Of a stretch of DNA of 64,000 nucleotides, positions 48,422 through 59,400 are shown piece after piece. The stretch is taken from positions 29,531-93,530 of the forward strand of contig BBXU01000964.1 in the NCBI GenBank assembly GCA_001598975.1, read 5' to 3'. The DNA comes from Parachlorella kessleri (lineage: Eukaryota > Chlorophyta > Trebouxiophyceae > Chlorellales > Chlorellaceae). Each line of letters begins with the position of its first letter. Position 1 is the first letter of the stretch. The notes under the pieces are model-generated. The model ran no database searches and was not told the origin of the DNA. It saw only the letters and a list, made by a program, of their open reading frames with translations. The position numbers were made by a program, and so were the translations under genes.

Positions 48422-50235
48422 TCAGACTCTGTCATCATCAAAGTCCCACCGTGTCTGCTTGGGTGACCTGCAGCAGTTGGTAGATTGACTTGGTCAACCG
48501 ACGCGCCTTGAAGACCCAGCTAACAAGCCAACATGATAAAGCAGCCAGGTAGCCAGCAAACAAACAGGGGGAGTAGTTGCCTGAAGGCTGCATTCAAGGC
48601 TGCCCCCCCCCATGCGACCCTCCCTTAAAGGCGTGCCTCAGGCTGGACAGAAGAACAGTAGCAAGGTCACACATGTGGTTCACCCTTGACAGTTGGCCAC
48701 CAACCTCTGGAGCTCTGAAACCTCCCTACAGCCAGGCGAAGTAAACTTGTGTGCCGGTGTAGTACAGCCAGGGCTTGCTGCAAGCAGGTAGCCTTGCAAC
48801 CTCCACAGAAACCCACCTGCCCCGTGTCCTTGCACAGTAGTCTGCATCTCCTGGCGGTCGGTGCAGCTCCATGTTGCTGGCCAACATGGACCGCAGCGAG
48901 AGCGCCACCTGCATCGCAAGAGGTAAACCTTTCATGCGTTGAGCGCAGAGGGGATGTATGCTACAGTGGCAACTACTTGTTGCTTGCCACCACCGCTGTA
49001 AGGAATCCTCCGCGATGGCTTAGCGCTGCCGTCATCCTGACAGCGTGATTCTCCCGTGCTACTATCTAAGGGACCAATAGCAGTGGAAGAGCCGCGACGA
49101 CACCCAGCAGGCGCTACCAAGCCGACATGCCCGCCTGGCTGCTATTAGGGGCCTCCATGTTGTCCCCTCCCGCCCCATGGTATCTGTCCACTCCATCCGG
49201 ACACCCACCTTGTTGATCGTCAGGGCTGGACTCCAACCGCCGTTGTGCCCGTCGTAGAGAATATCTGCACAGAACAGCATGAGAGCAGCTTCGCATGGGC
49301 AACAGCTGGGCTTTGCCAAACCTGTGAGTGGGTTCCGCAAACCAAATCCAAAATTAGGATACCTGACCAAAGACAGCATTGCCAGGTGCACGCGAAGGAA
49401 CAGGGCGGCGCAGGCAAAGTACATACCTAGGCAGATGTGGCCGTTTGAGTATATGTGTGGGTGGACCGGCGAGGGAGGGGTGAAGGTGACCTCCGGGGGC
49501 TCCAACGGATACCGGTCGGAGAACACAACTTTCAAGTGGAAGACCTGCCCTGCAGGCGGGCTAACAGGCGGGCAGGCTTTGGTTGTGCACTCCTTAGCGA
49601 GCGCAAACTTTACGGCCTTATACCCAGTAGTCCTTCCAGCCTACCAAGGCAGTAGTTAGCGGGTTCCCCAGCTGGCTGCAACCACCAGCAGCCCCTTGCC
49701 CATCCCCTTAAGTAGTGAGCAACAACACTGACTCTCGCTGCCTACAATCGTCACGCAGGAAGCAATACAATATCCTAGCTCTTTAGAAGGACCTGCCCAG
49801 GCTATACCCTCACAACACTCGTAAGCAAGGCCACCATCATTCTGCGTCCCTTGCCACCACCCTGCCAGACCCAAGGGATATACATCCCTGTCCCTAACGG
49901 TCAGCCCACCTTTATATAACGCCCTCTCGCAAGGCGAAGATTCCGGGCCCAGCATCTCTATGACCCAGTTGGTAACAGGCTCGCACTGCACTAGCCGGCA
50001 GCCTTCGGGCGGGTGTTGCAACCAATCGTTCAGCTCGCTCTGCAAGCAATACACAAGTGGCTAGCGACTTGTGGCTGCTGCACAGGACGTGAGGGTCGTG
50101 CCTAGGTCACCTTCACAGGCCGTGTTAAAGAGTTAAGACAAAGTAAGATGCGACCAAGCAAAGCCAAGCACCTGACACTACCAACAAACTTACTTGTATG
50201 CGGCGCATGGCAACTGCTGTGGGAGTTCTTGCCAT
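48422..50235 (-). CDS. Ubiquitin-conjugating enzyme E2, UBE2W/UBC16 type
   Basis: E2 of the UBE2W class (plant UBC15-18), which can attach ubiquitin to protein N-termini. Six exons join in phase: 50235-50194, 50039-49910, 49549-49427, 49264-49209, 48908-48817 and 48467-48422, giving 162 residues. The first exon (MARTPTAVAMRRIQ) runs into SELNDWLQHPPEGC, as in plant relatives. The core has FSDRYPLEPPEVTF, then HPHIYSNGHICLDILYD with the active Cys about 97, and GGWSPALTINK. The C-terminal exon, split off by an intron, codes RSPKQTRWDFDDDRV, matching the family's RSPKETRWWFHDDKV ending. Reading through the fifth exon instead would give an unrelated tail ending at 48726; the spliced form is clearly better. 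A two-to-four residue insertion (DGHNGG) sits before WSPA. Confidence 0.94.
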
Positions 50236-50709
50236 GTTTGCTAGCCTATGTCCGCCCGGATGTGGCAACCACTGCTTGCTCGCGCCCCGGAAAAGGTGTT
50301 ATTGAAGCTGAAGCCGCGATCAGCCGGCTGCCAGCTAACTGTTGACAATTGGCATAGCCAGTAGCTAAACCTCAATCCTATGGCAACAAAGGAAGTATAG
50401 GACGCGTCTAGGCACAAAGTGACTCCGAGGAGTGCGTTCAAGTCACTGGTTTTGTTATGGTTATTCAAGCCGAGTAGTTGTGTTCTGAGAAGCGGCTAGC
50501 CTGTCCTCCCCGCTGTCATGGCTTCATCGAGCTTGGTCCCCATGTTGGTCCCGCCAGTTGATGCCAGCTCAGCAGCGAATTGAGGGACCTCCGAGAGCTT
50601 CTTTAGTAGGTGAGCTGTATCCATCAAACTTTAGTGGAAGCTTCGTGAATGTAACCCTTTTGCTGATGTCGAGCAGACTTCATGGACAAACAATTGACTG
50701 TCGTGCGGA
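50236..50709. promoter_or_regulatory. Divergent promoter region of the E2 and TPR-like genes
   Basis: The 474 bases lie between opposite start codons. No TATA box or coding signal is evident. Confidence 0.45.
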
Positions 50710-53091
50710 ATGGCGGCTGCGCCCCGAGCCCTGGAAGAAGCGCTCGATGCTCGCTGTGCAGGGCTCTCATCTATCTCACCATCCCTTACCGTCCTGATCT
50801 CCCACCCTGGTACCGTACCTAAGATTGTTGCCATGACATCGTTGCTAAGGGTGGTATCACTGGCACAGAGGTTGACTGTCCCTGCTCGTACACACCGATT
50901 AAAACCAAGTGATGGTAGTCAAGCACCTTACAAACTCTCGTCAAGGGGCAAGCTGGTGCGAACTGGGAGGTATCCAGTTGCTCTTGCCTCTCGTCGGTCT
51001 GTAACTTCTCACCCAAGCCTGCGAGACCGTGCTTCACGGTGCTTATACTGCAGCGGCCACTCCTTACTAATATAGCAGCGCCTTTAGGCAACTTGTGGAA
51101 CTTGTTGTGTTGGCGAAGGTGTGCCAGGCTACTGGGGGCCCTCCCGGTGCCAAGGTGCTTGACACGCTAGCCAAGGCACAGCAGCTGGAGTACACAAGGA
51201 AAATACCTGAGGCGGTGCAATTGTTGCGACAAGGTGGGTTTCACCAGGGCCGCGTGCCTGTTCGCTCATCTAGGCAACCTTTTGGTCGTTCGCACACTGC
51301 CGTCCGGTTCCCAGGTCACTGGGTAAAAGACGAGTAGGCCTGTCGTAGCCGTTTGGCCTTATTGCTTTCTGACAACCAGCCCCGGCTGTTCTCTATGCAC
51401 TGTGCTTAAATTTCCCACCCCTAACGGCTCCGTCTGCCCCTTGGCCTTTGCCTTGCCTGCGCTGCAGCTCTAGAGGAGCAAGGCCCAGATTCAGGGGGCA
51501 TGGCCCGCCTGCAGCTGCAGCAGCAGATAAGCCATGTCCTCTTCACCGAGGGCAAGTATGATGAAGCCCTTAAGGAGGCGAGGGAGGTGTATGAGGGCGT
51601 TTGCAGCATGCTGGGGGAGAACACGGCAGAGGCGGTGGTGTTTGGGCTGCGCTTGGGCATTCTGGAGGCAGGTGCGATACACTGTGCTTCCTTAACAGGG
51701 ACAGGCTGCAGTACTCCTGCTGCTCTGCAAGCTTTGCTGGGCAGGGTGGGCCCCCGAATCCTTGCCTCATGGCAGCTGAGCTGTGTTTTGCGCACGTGAG
51801 TCAACCAGGCTTTAGCGGCAAAGTTAGTGCTGGTAGACTCTCCTAGAGATCAGTAATCCATCAGTGTAAGCCTTGGTGGGTCTCGTCACCAACCCTCAGT
51901 GCTGTGGTGTGCAGCTGCCGGCGACACCACAGCGGGCAACCCCCGGATCTACCGGGCCGGTGCTCTTGTAGCTCCCAACCTACAGCGCATGGTGGAGCAG
52001 GCTCAGCAGCTGGGGCAGCAGGGGGACTCATCAGGCCAGCTCCAGGTACGGAAAGCGGCCAACCGGGGGCTGCGCCGTGCTGTGGGGATGCACATGTCAG
52101 CGCCAGAAGGGACCTAGGATCCCTGTCCCCCGGCATGCGGGCTTGGGTGGTTGGATGCACTTCTCGTAGCGTGTACGTGGTGAATGTGGGCACGGCTGCC
52201 TCAGGTGCAAGAAGGTAGCAGCCGTTGTGGCAGCAGCCAAGCGCAGGAGAACCAAGCTTGTCTTGTGATGTTTGCATGTGGTGAGTGCCATGCCACCCGC
52301 AATGGGCCTTTTGCGTGCAGGAGCTGGAGGTTGCTGCGCAGAAGCTGGCAGTGTGCCTGGGAGAGAGTAACTATTACGGCTCCATCTTCACAGTCAAGCA
52401 CCTGGTGGAGCAGGGCAGAGCAGACGGTGCGTTGCGGATGGGCGCCTCTGCAGCGCCATGGCGTGGTAGGGGCCTCAGCTCAGGCTGCCTTGGCAAACTT
52501 AAGCTGCCCCAGGCTGCCAGGATGTGCTTTCTGTCCGCATGCTCTCTTGTGTGCAGGGCGACGCACGCTGTGCTGCTCCTCATCTAGGTCTTCAACCCAC
52601 ATGGCCGGCTCCTCATACCCGGTACTAACTGTTTGCCTGCTGCTGCGCAGATGTCGTCCAGGGTTGGGAGAACCTTGACACAGGGCTCATGCATGGCATG
52701 ACCAACTTGCTGGTGTCGCTCCCTCCTGGCACCCACTCCATCCAAAATGCCGTTCGAGAGCACGACAGGTGCGGAGTGCTGCTTGCTGGCAGGAACACTC
52801 CTGCAAGCAGTTGAGAGTCATGGGCTCAATATGGCAGTGTATTGCTGCCAGCCTGCCGTGCCTGTGCCTTTCCGCTATGTGTAATTGTCATATACCAGTC
52901 ATGGTTTGCCAAGTCACTCTCATACTCTGTCTTCTCAAGCTAAGGTTCTTCAAGTGATCGCCTGACCATTTTGCAGGCTGGTGCAAGAGCTGAGCAACCG
53001 CCCAGAGCTAGGAGAGCTGCTGGATCAACAGAGCGCCAGGCTACACAGGCTTATAGAGGAAGGACCGCCAGAGCAAGGGTTTGCATCCTAG
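50710..53091 (+). CDS. Predicted helical-repeat (TPR-like) protein, function unknown
   Basis: Seven exons join in phase: 50710-50870, 51088-51233, 51468-51671, 51915-52045, 52321-52426, 52651-52768, 52977-53091; 326 residues. The middle resembles paired TPR helices: LDTLAKAQQLEYTRKIPEAVQLLRQALEEQ followed by ISHVLFTEGKYDEALKEARE and VYEGVCSMLGENTAEAV, like tetratricopeptide arrays of kinesin-light-chain type, where neighbouring helices carry LG.....A.. spacing. The remainder is helical with no enzyme motif. No signal peptide or membrane helix. The first exon is the least certain: ATG at 50710 with an AG|GTTGAC donor at 50870 gives the right phase, but an upstream start is possible. The TPR reading is from pattern only. 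Confidence 0.6.
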
Positions 53092-53422
53092 GTTCCTGTC
53101 TTCTGCATTCAGACTGGCTTCTACAGGGTCAGTCGTATCAGGGGGCTGACCCGGGGCACATGGAAAGAAGTGCACAGAACAGCGGGACGCAGTGACTGTG
53201 TCGTTGCGCCACCCCAGATGAAGATGCTCAGACTCGAGCATCCTCCCGCAGTGTACCCGGCTGATTGATATTGGCATCAACGCAAGTCTGGCTTAAGTAT
53301 CGTCACTTAGTCGGTCATAGTGGCAACCCGCACTTGGGTTTCGGAGGTTTGCTGTCATAATCAGACGACTGTCTAAGAGGCTACTCTGTTTTAGCCTGGT
53401 ACCCCTAAGGCCTAGATAGTAG
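53092..53422 (+). other. Short gap between the TPR-like gene and the B3 gene
   Basis: It must hold the 3' UTR of one gene and the promoter of the next, both on the plus strand. I see no TGTAA, TATA box or coding signal. Confidence 0.4.
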
Positions 53423-56400
53423 ATGCAGGGGCAGCGGCATCCCTATCTGCAGCGTCAGGAGCAGCAGCCTGTGGAGCACCCCGCTTCTGGCGGCTGTTGG
53501 GAGCCGCCCTACCCCTCCCAAGCGTGCACAGGGTACAGCGAACACCATCAGCAAGACCTGCCTCGTGCAGATCACTTTGCAGGGGTATCCCAAGGGCATA
53601 CCCAGGATAGGCAGTACCATCAGTGGAGCGCGGTTCGCCCCACAGCAGGGCTGCATATTGCCACACCTCCACCACCACCACTGTCACCCTATGTCCAGCC
53701 CCTCGTTCCAGCTACTGGTCTCGGCGGCTGGAGTGAACCAGGACCACCTCCTGGAGAGGGTTTTCTGCTACCCTGGAAACGCCCACCCGACCCAGGCCCC
53801 CCGCCTCCTGAGTGCCGGTCACAGTTGCCACCCCACGGCCACCCTCCTAGCTTCCCTCCAGGGTTTGATGGTGGAGACAGCCTCCCCTTCCCATCAGAGC
53901 AGCCGCCGCCTTGGCTTCCTATGCAGCGGCACCCAGGTGCGTATGGCAGCGCGAAGCGGCGACGGCAGCAGCCGCGTGAGCAGAGGTGCCCTCCGGTCAG
54001 CGACCAGCCGAGCATGCTTCGGTGGCAGAAGGGAGGAGGTAGCATGGGCCTCCCGCCGCCGCCGCCGCCGCCCACTCCTGATGTGCCGCCGCCGCCGGTG
54101 CCACCGCCACCACAGCAGCAGCAGCAGTCACAGGATCCCCAGCCGCCTCCCCCAATGAGTGCGCCGCGACCGCCGCAGCTGCCACATAAGTTGGAGGGCA
54201 GCAATGTTGCATTGCTGCAGCCGCCCACATTGTCCCCTCCTGCCGCACAAGAGCGGCAGCAACAGCCCCAGCCTCAACAGCAGCAGCCTCCAATCCTAGC
54301 ACCGCGGCCACCGCGGTTGCCTTGCAGCTTGCAGGGTACTGGCGGTGCAGAGCCACGCCCACCCACAGTGTCGCTTGCTGCCTTGCTACAGCGGCAGCCT
54401 CAGCAACCGCACCCGCCCACAGTGTCGCTTGGTGCCTTGCTCCAGCGGCAGCCTCAGGAGCCGCGGAGGCCTACAGGATCGCCTGCTGCCTTACTACAGC
54501 AAGAGCATCAGAAGGAGCGACGGCCAGTGCCTGCTAGCGGTGCGAACGCCACGCCGATGCCTGCGTCAGGGTTCTTGAGCAAGCTTAGTGCGGTGAGGCA
54601 TGCCAAGGTGGAAGGAGAAAGCGCGGCAGCCGGGCAACAGACTGATATGGGGGCCCAAGGGGGTCAGGGAGCATGTGGTATCAGGTCAAGGCCAGCAGGG
54701 AGCGGCTCGGACTCGGGTGTGAAGGGGTCCTGCCATGGAAGGCAGCCTTCACAGGCCAGACCTAGCACCCATGTGAGCCCAAGTGGGGTGGCAGAAGCAG
54801 CAGATGCAGCAGCGGCCCCAGAGCAGGCCAACCAACCACAGAGTCTGGTGCCAAGGCAACCTGGGAGTGGGGAGTGCCGTGCGCCAGCGGCAGTTGCAGG
54901 GGTGGCAATCCCACCAGGGGCGCTCCAGCCAGCATTGGCAGCTGGCATGGTGAAAGAGGAAGCTATCTCCCAGCAGGAATGTGGCGGTGTGGCTGTCGCC
55001 CTGCCACAGGCAGCCCTCCAGGCGCCTGCCCCCGTGGACAAGACGGGGGAGCCGGCAAAAGCCAGCCAGCCTGAGGGCTTGCCGGCATCAGCCCACGGGC
55101 AGGAGTGCAGCGCACGCCCTCCACTGCGGCAAGACATTGAGGGCAGGCCAGTCAGGGTGTCTGGGCTGCAGCAAGAGATGTCACCCAAGGCAAGTCAGCT
55201 GTTAGAGCCCCACTTTGGTGGGAGTTTGTAGACAACGCCGAGCCCTACCAGCGCACCTGCGGATGAAGCAGGCATGCTTCGGGTACTCGACGACTAGTCC
55301 TCACCCATGACAGCAACATTGCAACTGTAGCTATATTTTTGACCCCTGTCCTCCTTTGTAGTGGGTCTTAGGAAAGGAGGCTGTCGCATCCCATGCACTG
55401 CTTCTGCGCGATCAACACCTGATGATCACAGCAAGCGCGTGCAGGAATAACAGCTAATTTGCCTTTACTCAGGAGCAGCTGCCATGCTGCAGGCGCCGCA
55501 TGGCATGCCTGCGGAACTGCCTCTGTCATTGCTGCCGCCACAAAAACTGCCCAATCCGGCGCAGCAGTTGGAGGCCCCCAGGGGGGCAGGTGCTGATGCA
55601 GCAGAGCCCTCCCCACCCCAGCTACTCGTTCGCCAGCCTCAGGAGCCTCCATTAGCTCTGCCACCTAAGCAGGCAGCGGCTGAGCAGCTGTTACCGGGCT
55701 CCTCAGGGGCTTTGCCCGCGGCGGTGGCCTTGCCAGAGGCTGCCCCGCCTCAGCAGCCTCAAGCCGCCCCTGCAGCAGAGGAGGGGAGGCAGCCAGCGCG
55801 GGACACAAGCCACTCTCCTGCTGGAGGAGGTCCTCTCTCAGGGCAGCCTAAGAAGAGGTCCCGCTGGGATGTGAAGTGCCCTCTCCACTACCTGAGCCTT
55901 GCAGCATCCCAGCAGCCACGCGTCGAGGCGGCAACAGCAAGCGTAGCAGTGGAACAGACGGCAGCGGCGGGGGCTGCAGCAGTAGTGCAGGGCGGGCAAC
56001 TGCTGCCAGCCTGGCAGCGGGCGCAGCGCTTGGAGTCTGCAGCGGCAAGTGTGGAAGCTGCTGGAGGGGAAGGGCTGCGAAGGCAATGGGAGAAGGGCAC
56101 CCCGCTGGATGCAACGCTTGCCTCGGTGAAGGCAGAGGATCTGTCCGTGCAGGCGCCTTGGGCTATGGCACCTAAGCTTAACCCACCAGCTGTGACGGGT
56201 GCTTCTGCCCTGGCAGCCCTTCCCGACGCCCAGCAGCAGACAGAGAAGCCTGCAATGCAGCGAGGGGAGCAGCGGGAGGAGCAGCAGCAAGCACCGCCAC
56301 CACCGCCGCCAGCGCAGGACTCGGTGCAGCGGCCACCGCTGCCGCAAGAGGGCCCACTGCCAATGCCAGAGGCGCAACAGCAGGACCTGCCTGAGCAGCC

Positions 56401-59400
56401 ATCGCTCCCCTGGCTGCCGCAGCAGGGTCACGGGGAGCAACAGCCGCTGCATGTGCCAGGCAGCAGCGAGGGCGATGCGCAGGTGCAAGGTTGCAGCGGC
56501 GCGCCCTCAGAGGAGAGGCAGGAAGCTGCGACAAAGGTAGGTACCCATGATGGAAATAAGTTTCCTAGTTGCAATGCGCAGAAGAGCTGCCTTAGTCTAG
56601 CACCTGGGCAGCATGCAGACATAAACAAGAACATCCAGGCTTGCTGACCGAGAAAAACAGACTGCATTGTGCTATACGAACTCTTGCTTCCGTGGCTCTG
56701 CTGCAGCGTTCCCGCAAGCAGGCGGCGCCGCTCGCCGTGCGGCGGCCGTCAGCCGTGCCCCTGCTGCAGCAGCTGCTGACGCAGCCCGGGGCTAAGTCGC
56801 GCGGCCCCACGCGGCGGTGGAGGTGCAATCCGGGGTCAAGCAGTGGCGTGACAGCCCCGCAGCAGGCCCAGCAGCCAGTGCTGGCATCAGCAGAGGTCCT
56901 GGTCGGGGGTTCTGCAGCACCGCCCAGTGCTGCTGTGGAAGAACTGCCATCGCAGGAGGGAAGTGCGGCAGCTGTGGTGGGCAGGGGGCCTCCACAAGAG
57001 GAAGGGAGGGCGGCCGGCAAGGCCGGGCAGCTGTGGGAGAAGCTTCCAGGGGAAGCTTGGCGCCGGCTGCTGACTGGAGCCTCCTGCTCCGCAAACCAAC
57101 TCTATATCCCCGGTTAGTATGTAACATTGTGGAGGCGTCCCTGGAACTCTCCCGCTGGTGGGAGCACGTTGCTAATGAAACCTTGGTAACTAGTTCAGAA
57201 TTGCAAAAGATCCTCTGCTTGGTGGAGCCACTAGCAGAGACCCTACTTCTGGTCACCGCGATCAGCCTAAGTGCCGGGTGCAGCTCCTGAGGAGCACCCT
57301 CCTGCCACCGATGATTGGGGAGCGAGGAATTTACGTAGGGCATGCAGCATCCGCACACGCCATCACAGGGTGCTTGGCGCAGCCCTCAGGACGGCTCGGC
57401 CCAGTAACATCCTGGCTGTGAATTGCCTCCCTGCAGTGCTGGTGAGGGATGGCCTGGGGTTGCACGCCGGGTCCGTGAGGTTCCTGGCCAGCGCTGGCTG
57501 CCGCGAGTGGCTTCTGGGGTTGCACACACGCGGTGATGGGAGCTGGCGCCTGCAGGTGAGGCGGTTAAAGATCACCCACCTGCTTCCCTACCCGGTGCAG
57601 AAGTCGGTTTTGCACTGCTGGCTGGCCGGCGGAGGGTGTAAATTGCTGATAACAGATCCTCCAGCTTACCCGAGGCCGGCATGCCCCTTGTGTTTGTTTA
57701 TACTGTTGCTGCTGCACAGGTGTCTGGTTCTGGTCGCGCGGATTTACACAGCATTTCATGCAGCACTGGTGGTACCTCGGCTGGCTGCAGCGGCAGCTAA
57801 GAAGTGCATAAGGTCAGGAGGACTCTGTCAGCACGCCGTTCCTGCTGCAACTCGTTCCCACCAAGCTACTGTGCAGGAGTTCAGTTCCATGTGCAAGGCT
57901 TTGGAGATCAGGGAAGGGGATGCAGTTGTATTTGCGAGGCTGCCCCGCAGCCATTGGCAGGGAGGCATTCCCACAGTGGCGGTGAGGGTTGAGCACAAAA
58001 CCACGGCTGCAACAAGTGCAGGTCAGCGCTCCTGATGCCCTGCCACACAGCGTGGCATGTCTGATACACTACCGTCTTTCGCATGTCTGCTCTCTTGGGA
58101 AATGGATATTTAGGGCCGGCAAATATGCATGACCAAAACTGCCACAACCCATTGAGTGCTCACATCGGCAGGGCCGGGCTACACATAACACATTGAACGA
58201 TCTCGTGAATGGCCACGGCAGTCCTGGAAGGTGGCTGATGAGGCATTTCGATTTGGGAGGGGCCAAGGACATTCCTGTTGACACATCGCCCCCTCATCTG
58301 ATTTGCCTGCAGGAACAGCTAAGGTGCCAACCTGTGCAGCAGCCACCAAGGACGTGCACTATATGCCAGGTGCAGCCGGCCCGCCTGCCAAGAGTCCAGC
58401 ACGGCTGGGAGGTGGTAGAGAGCCACCTGTGGTCGGTGCCGGGCCGCGACAGGCGGGCGTCAAGCGGACCGCTTGTGAGACTGGGCTGACAGCAGAAGGG
58501 CAGGGCGAGGGCGGGGAAGAGCGATGGCAGCAGGGGCGGCAGGCGCGACAGCAAGGGCACCAGGGGCAGCAGCAGCAGCAGAGGCACCAGGGAGTAGACG
58601 GGCCCGAGATGTACAGGGTGGGTTTGAAACCCTCTCTGAGGTGTACGTTCAGCACCTTGCAAAACTAATGCGTAGTTTTAGTTTTACAATCATAACATCA
58701 AAGGTGTACATTTATAGCTGACTATATGAGAATAATTAAATCCTTTGCCAAGCACGAGGAAGGAACCTGTGCGGGGTGTCATTGATCCGCCCAGTTGTCA
58801 TAATGCAGTTCCGCCGCGGCCATGCCATGTTCCTTGTTCAGGGCTGACCCACACCACTCCTTCCCCTGCAGCCTATCCATGCAAGCATGCGCCAGGAAGC
58901 CTCTCAAGCGCCGTTGCCGCTGCCAGGGACTCATCGCCGCGCCCGTGCCTGGTTGTGGTACCCCGATGGAAGCCTCAGCACGGCTATTAGCACAAGCGAC
59001 ATTGACAAGTGCAGACTCCCAATCTCCGGTACATGCCGGTTTCTGCACTGCTTTGCTGAATGCTTGCCGTCCTGCGGGCATGTAGAAGGGATGCGGGGTG
59101 GCTGTAGTGGCTGTTGGGCAACCGCCCGCCAAGCCACAGTGTGCTCAAATGTATGTGCCAAGCCTGTGTCTTGTGATGCTTTCATAGTAGCCGTCCATGC
59201 CTCATAGCCCTTCCATTATGAAGCTTGCAGAATATGATGCTGCAGTCGGCTTGCCTTGCTTGTAGGGCGGGTACTTGGCCTGGTGAACCTGGATACGGTG
59301 CAGCAGGCGGTGTTTGTGGAGACGAGCAGCGGCCGTGCATGGGAGGTGATGGTACACCATCAGCGTAACAACAAGGACAACTCTAGCTCTCACAGCCTAC

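Noticed and set aside
48726..48816. Read-through C-terminus for the E2 enzyme
   Set aside because: The tail is unlike any E2, while splicing at 48817 to 48467 gives the family's own C-terminal motif in phase.
53689..54362. Minus-strand Gly/Ala-rich frames opposite the B3 gene's first exon
   Set aside because: Shadows of CCG/CAG-rich coding sequence on the other strand.
58313..58489. Alternative frame with a CxxC pair (TCTIC) as a zinc-binding stretch in the B3 gene
   Set aside because: That frame meets a stop at 58489; the frame entered from the 58021 donor stays open to 58617 and joins the second B3 domain.
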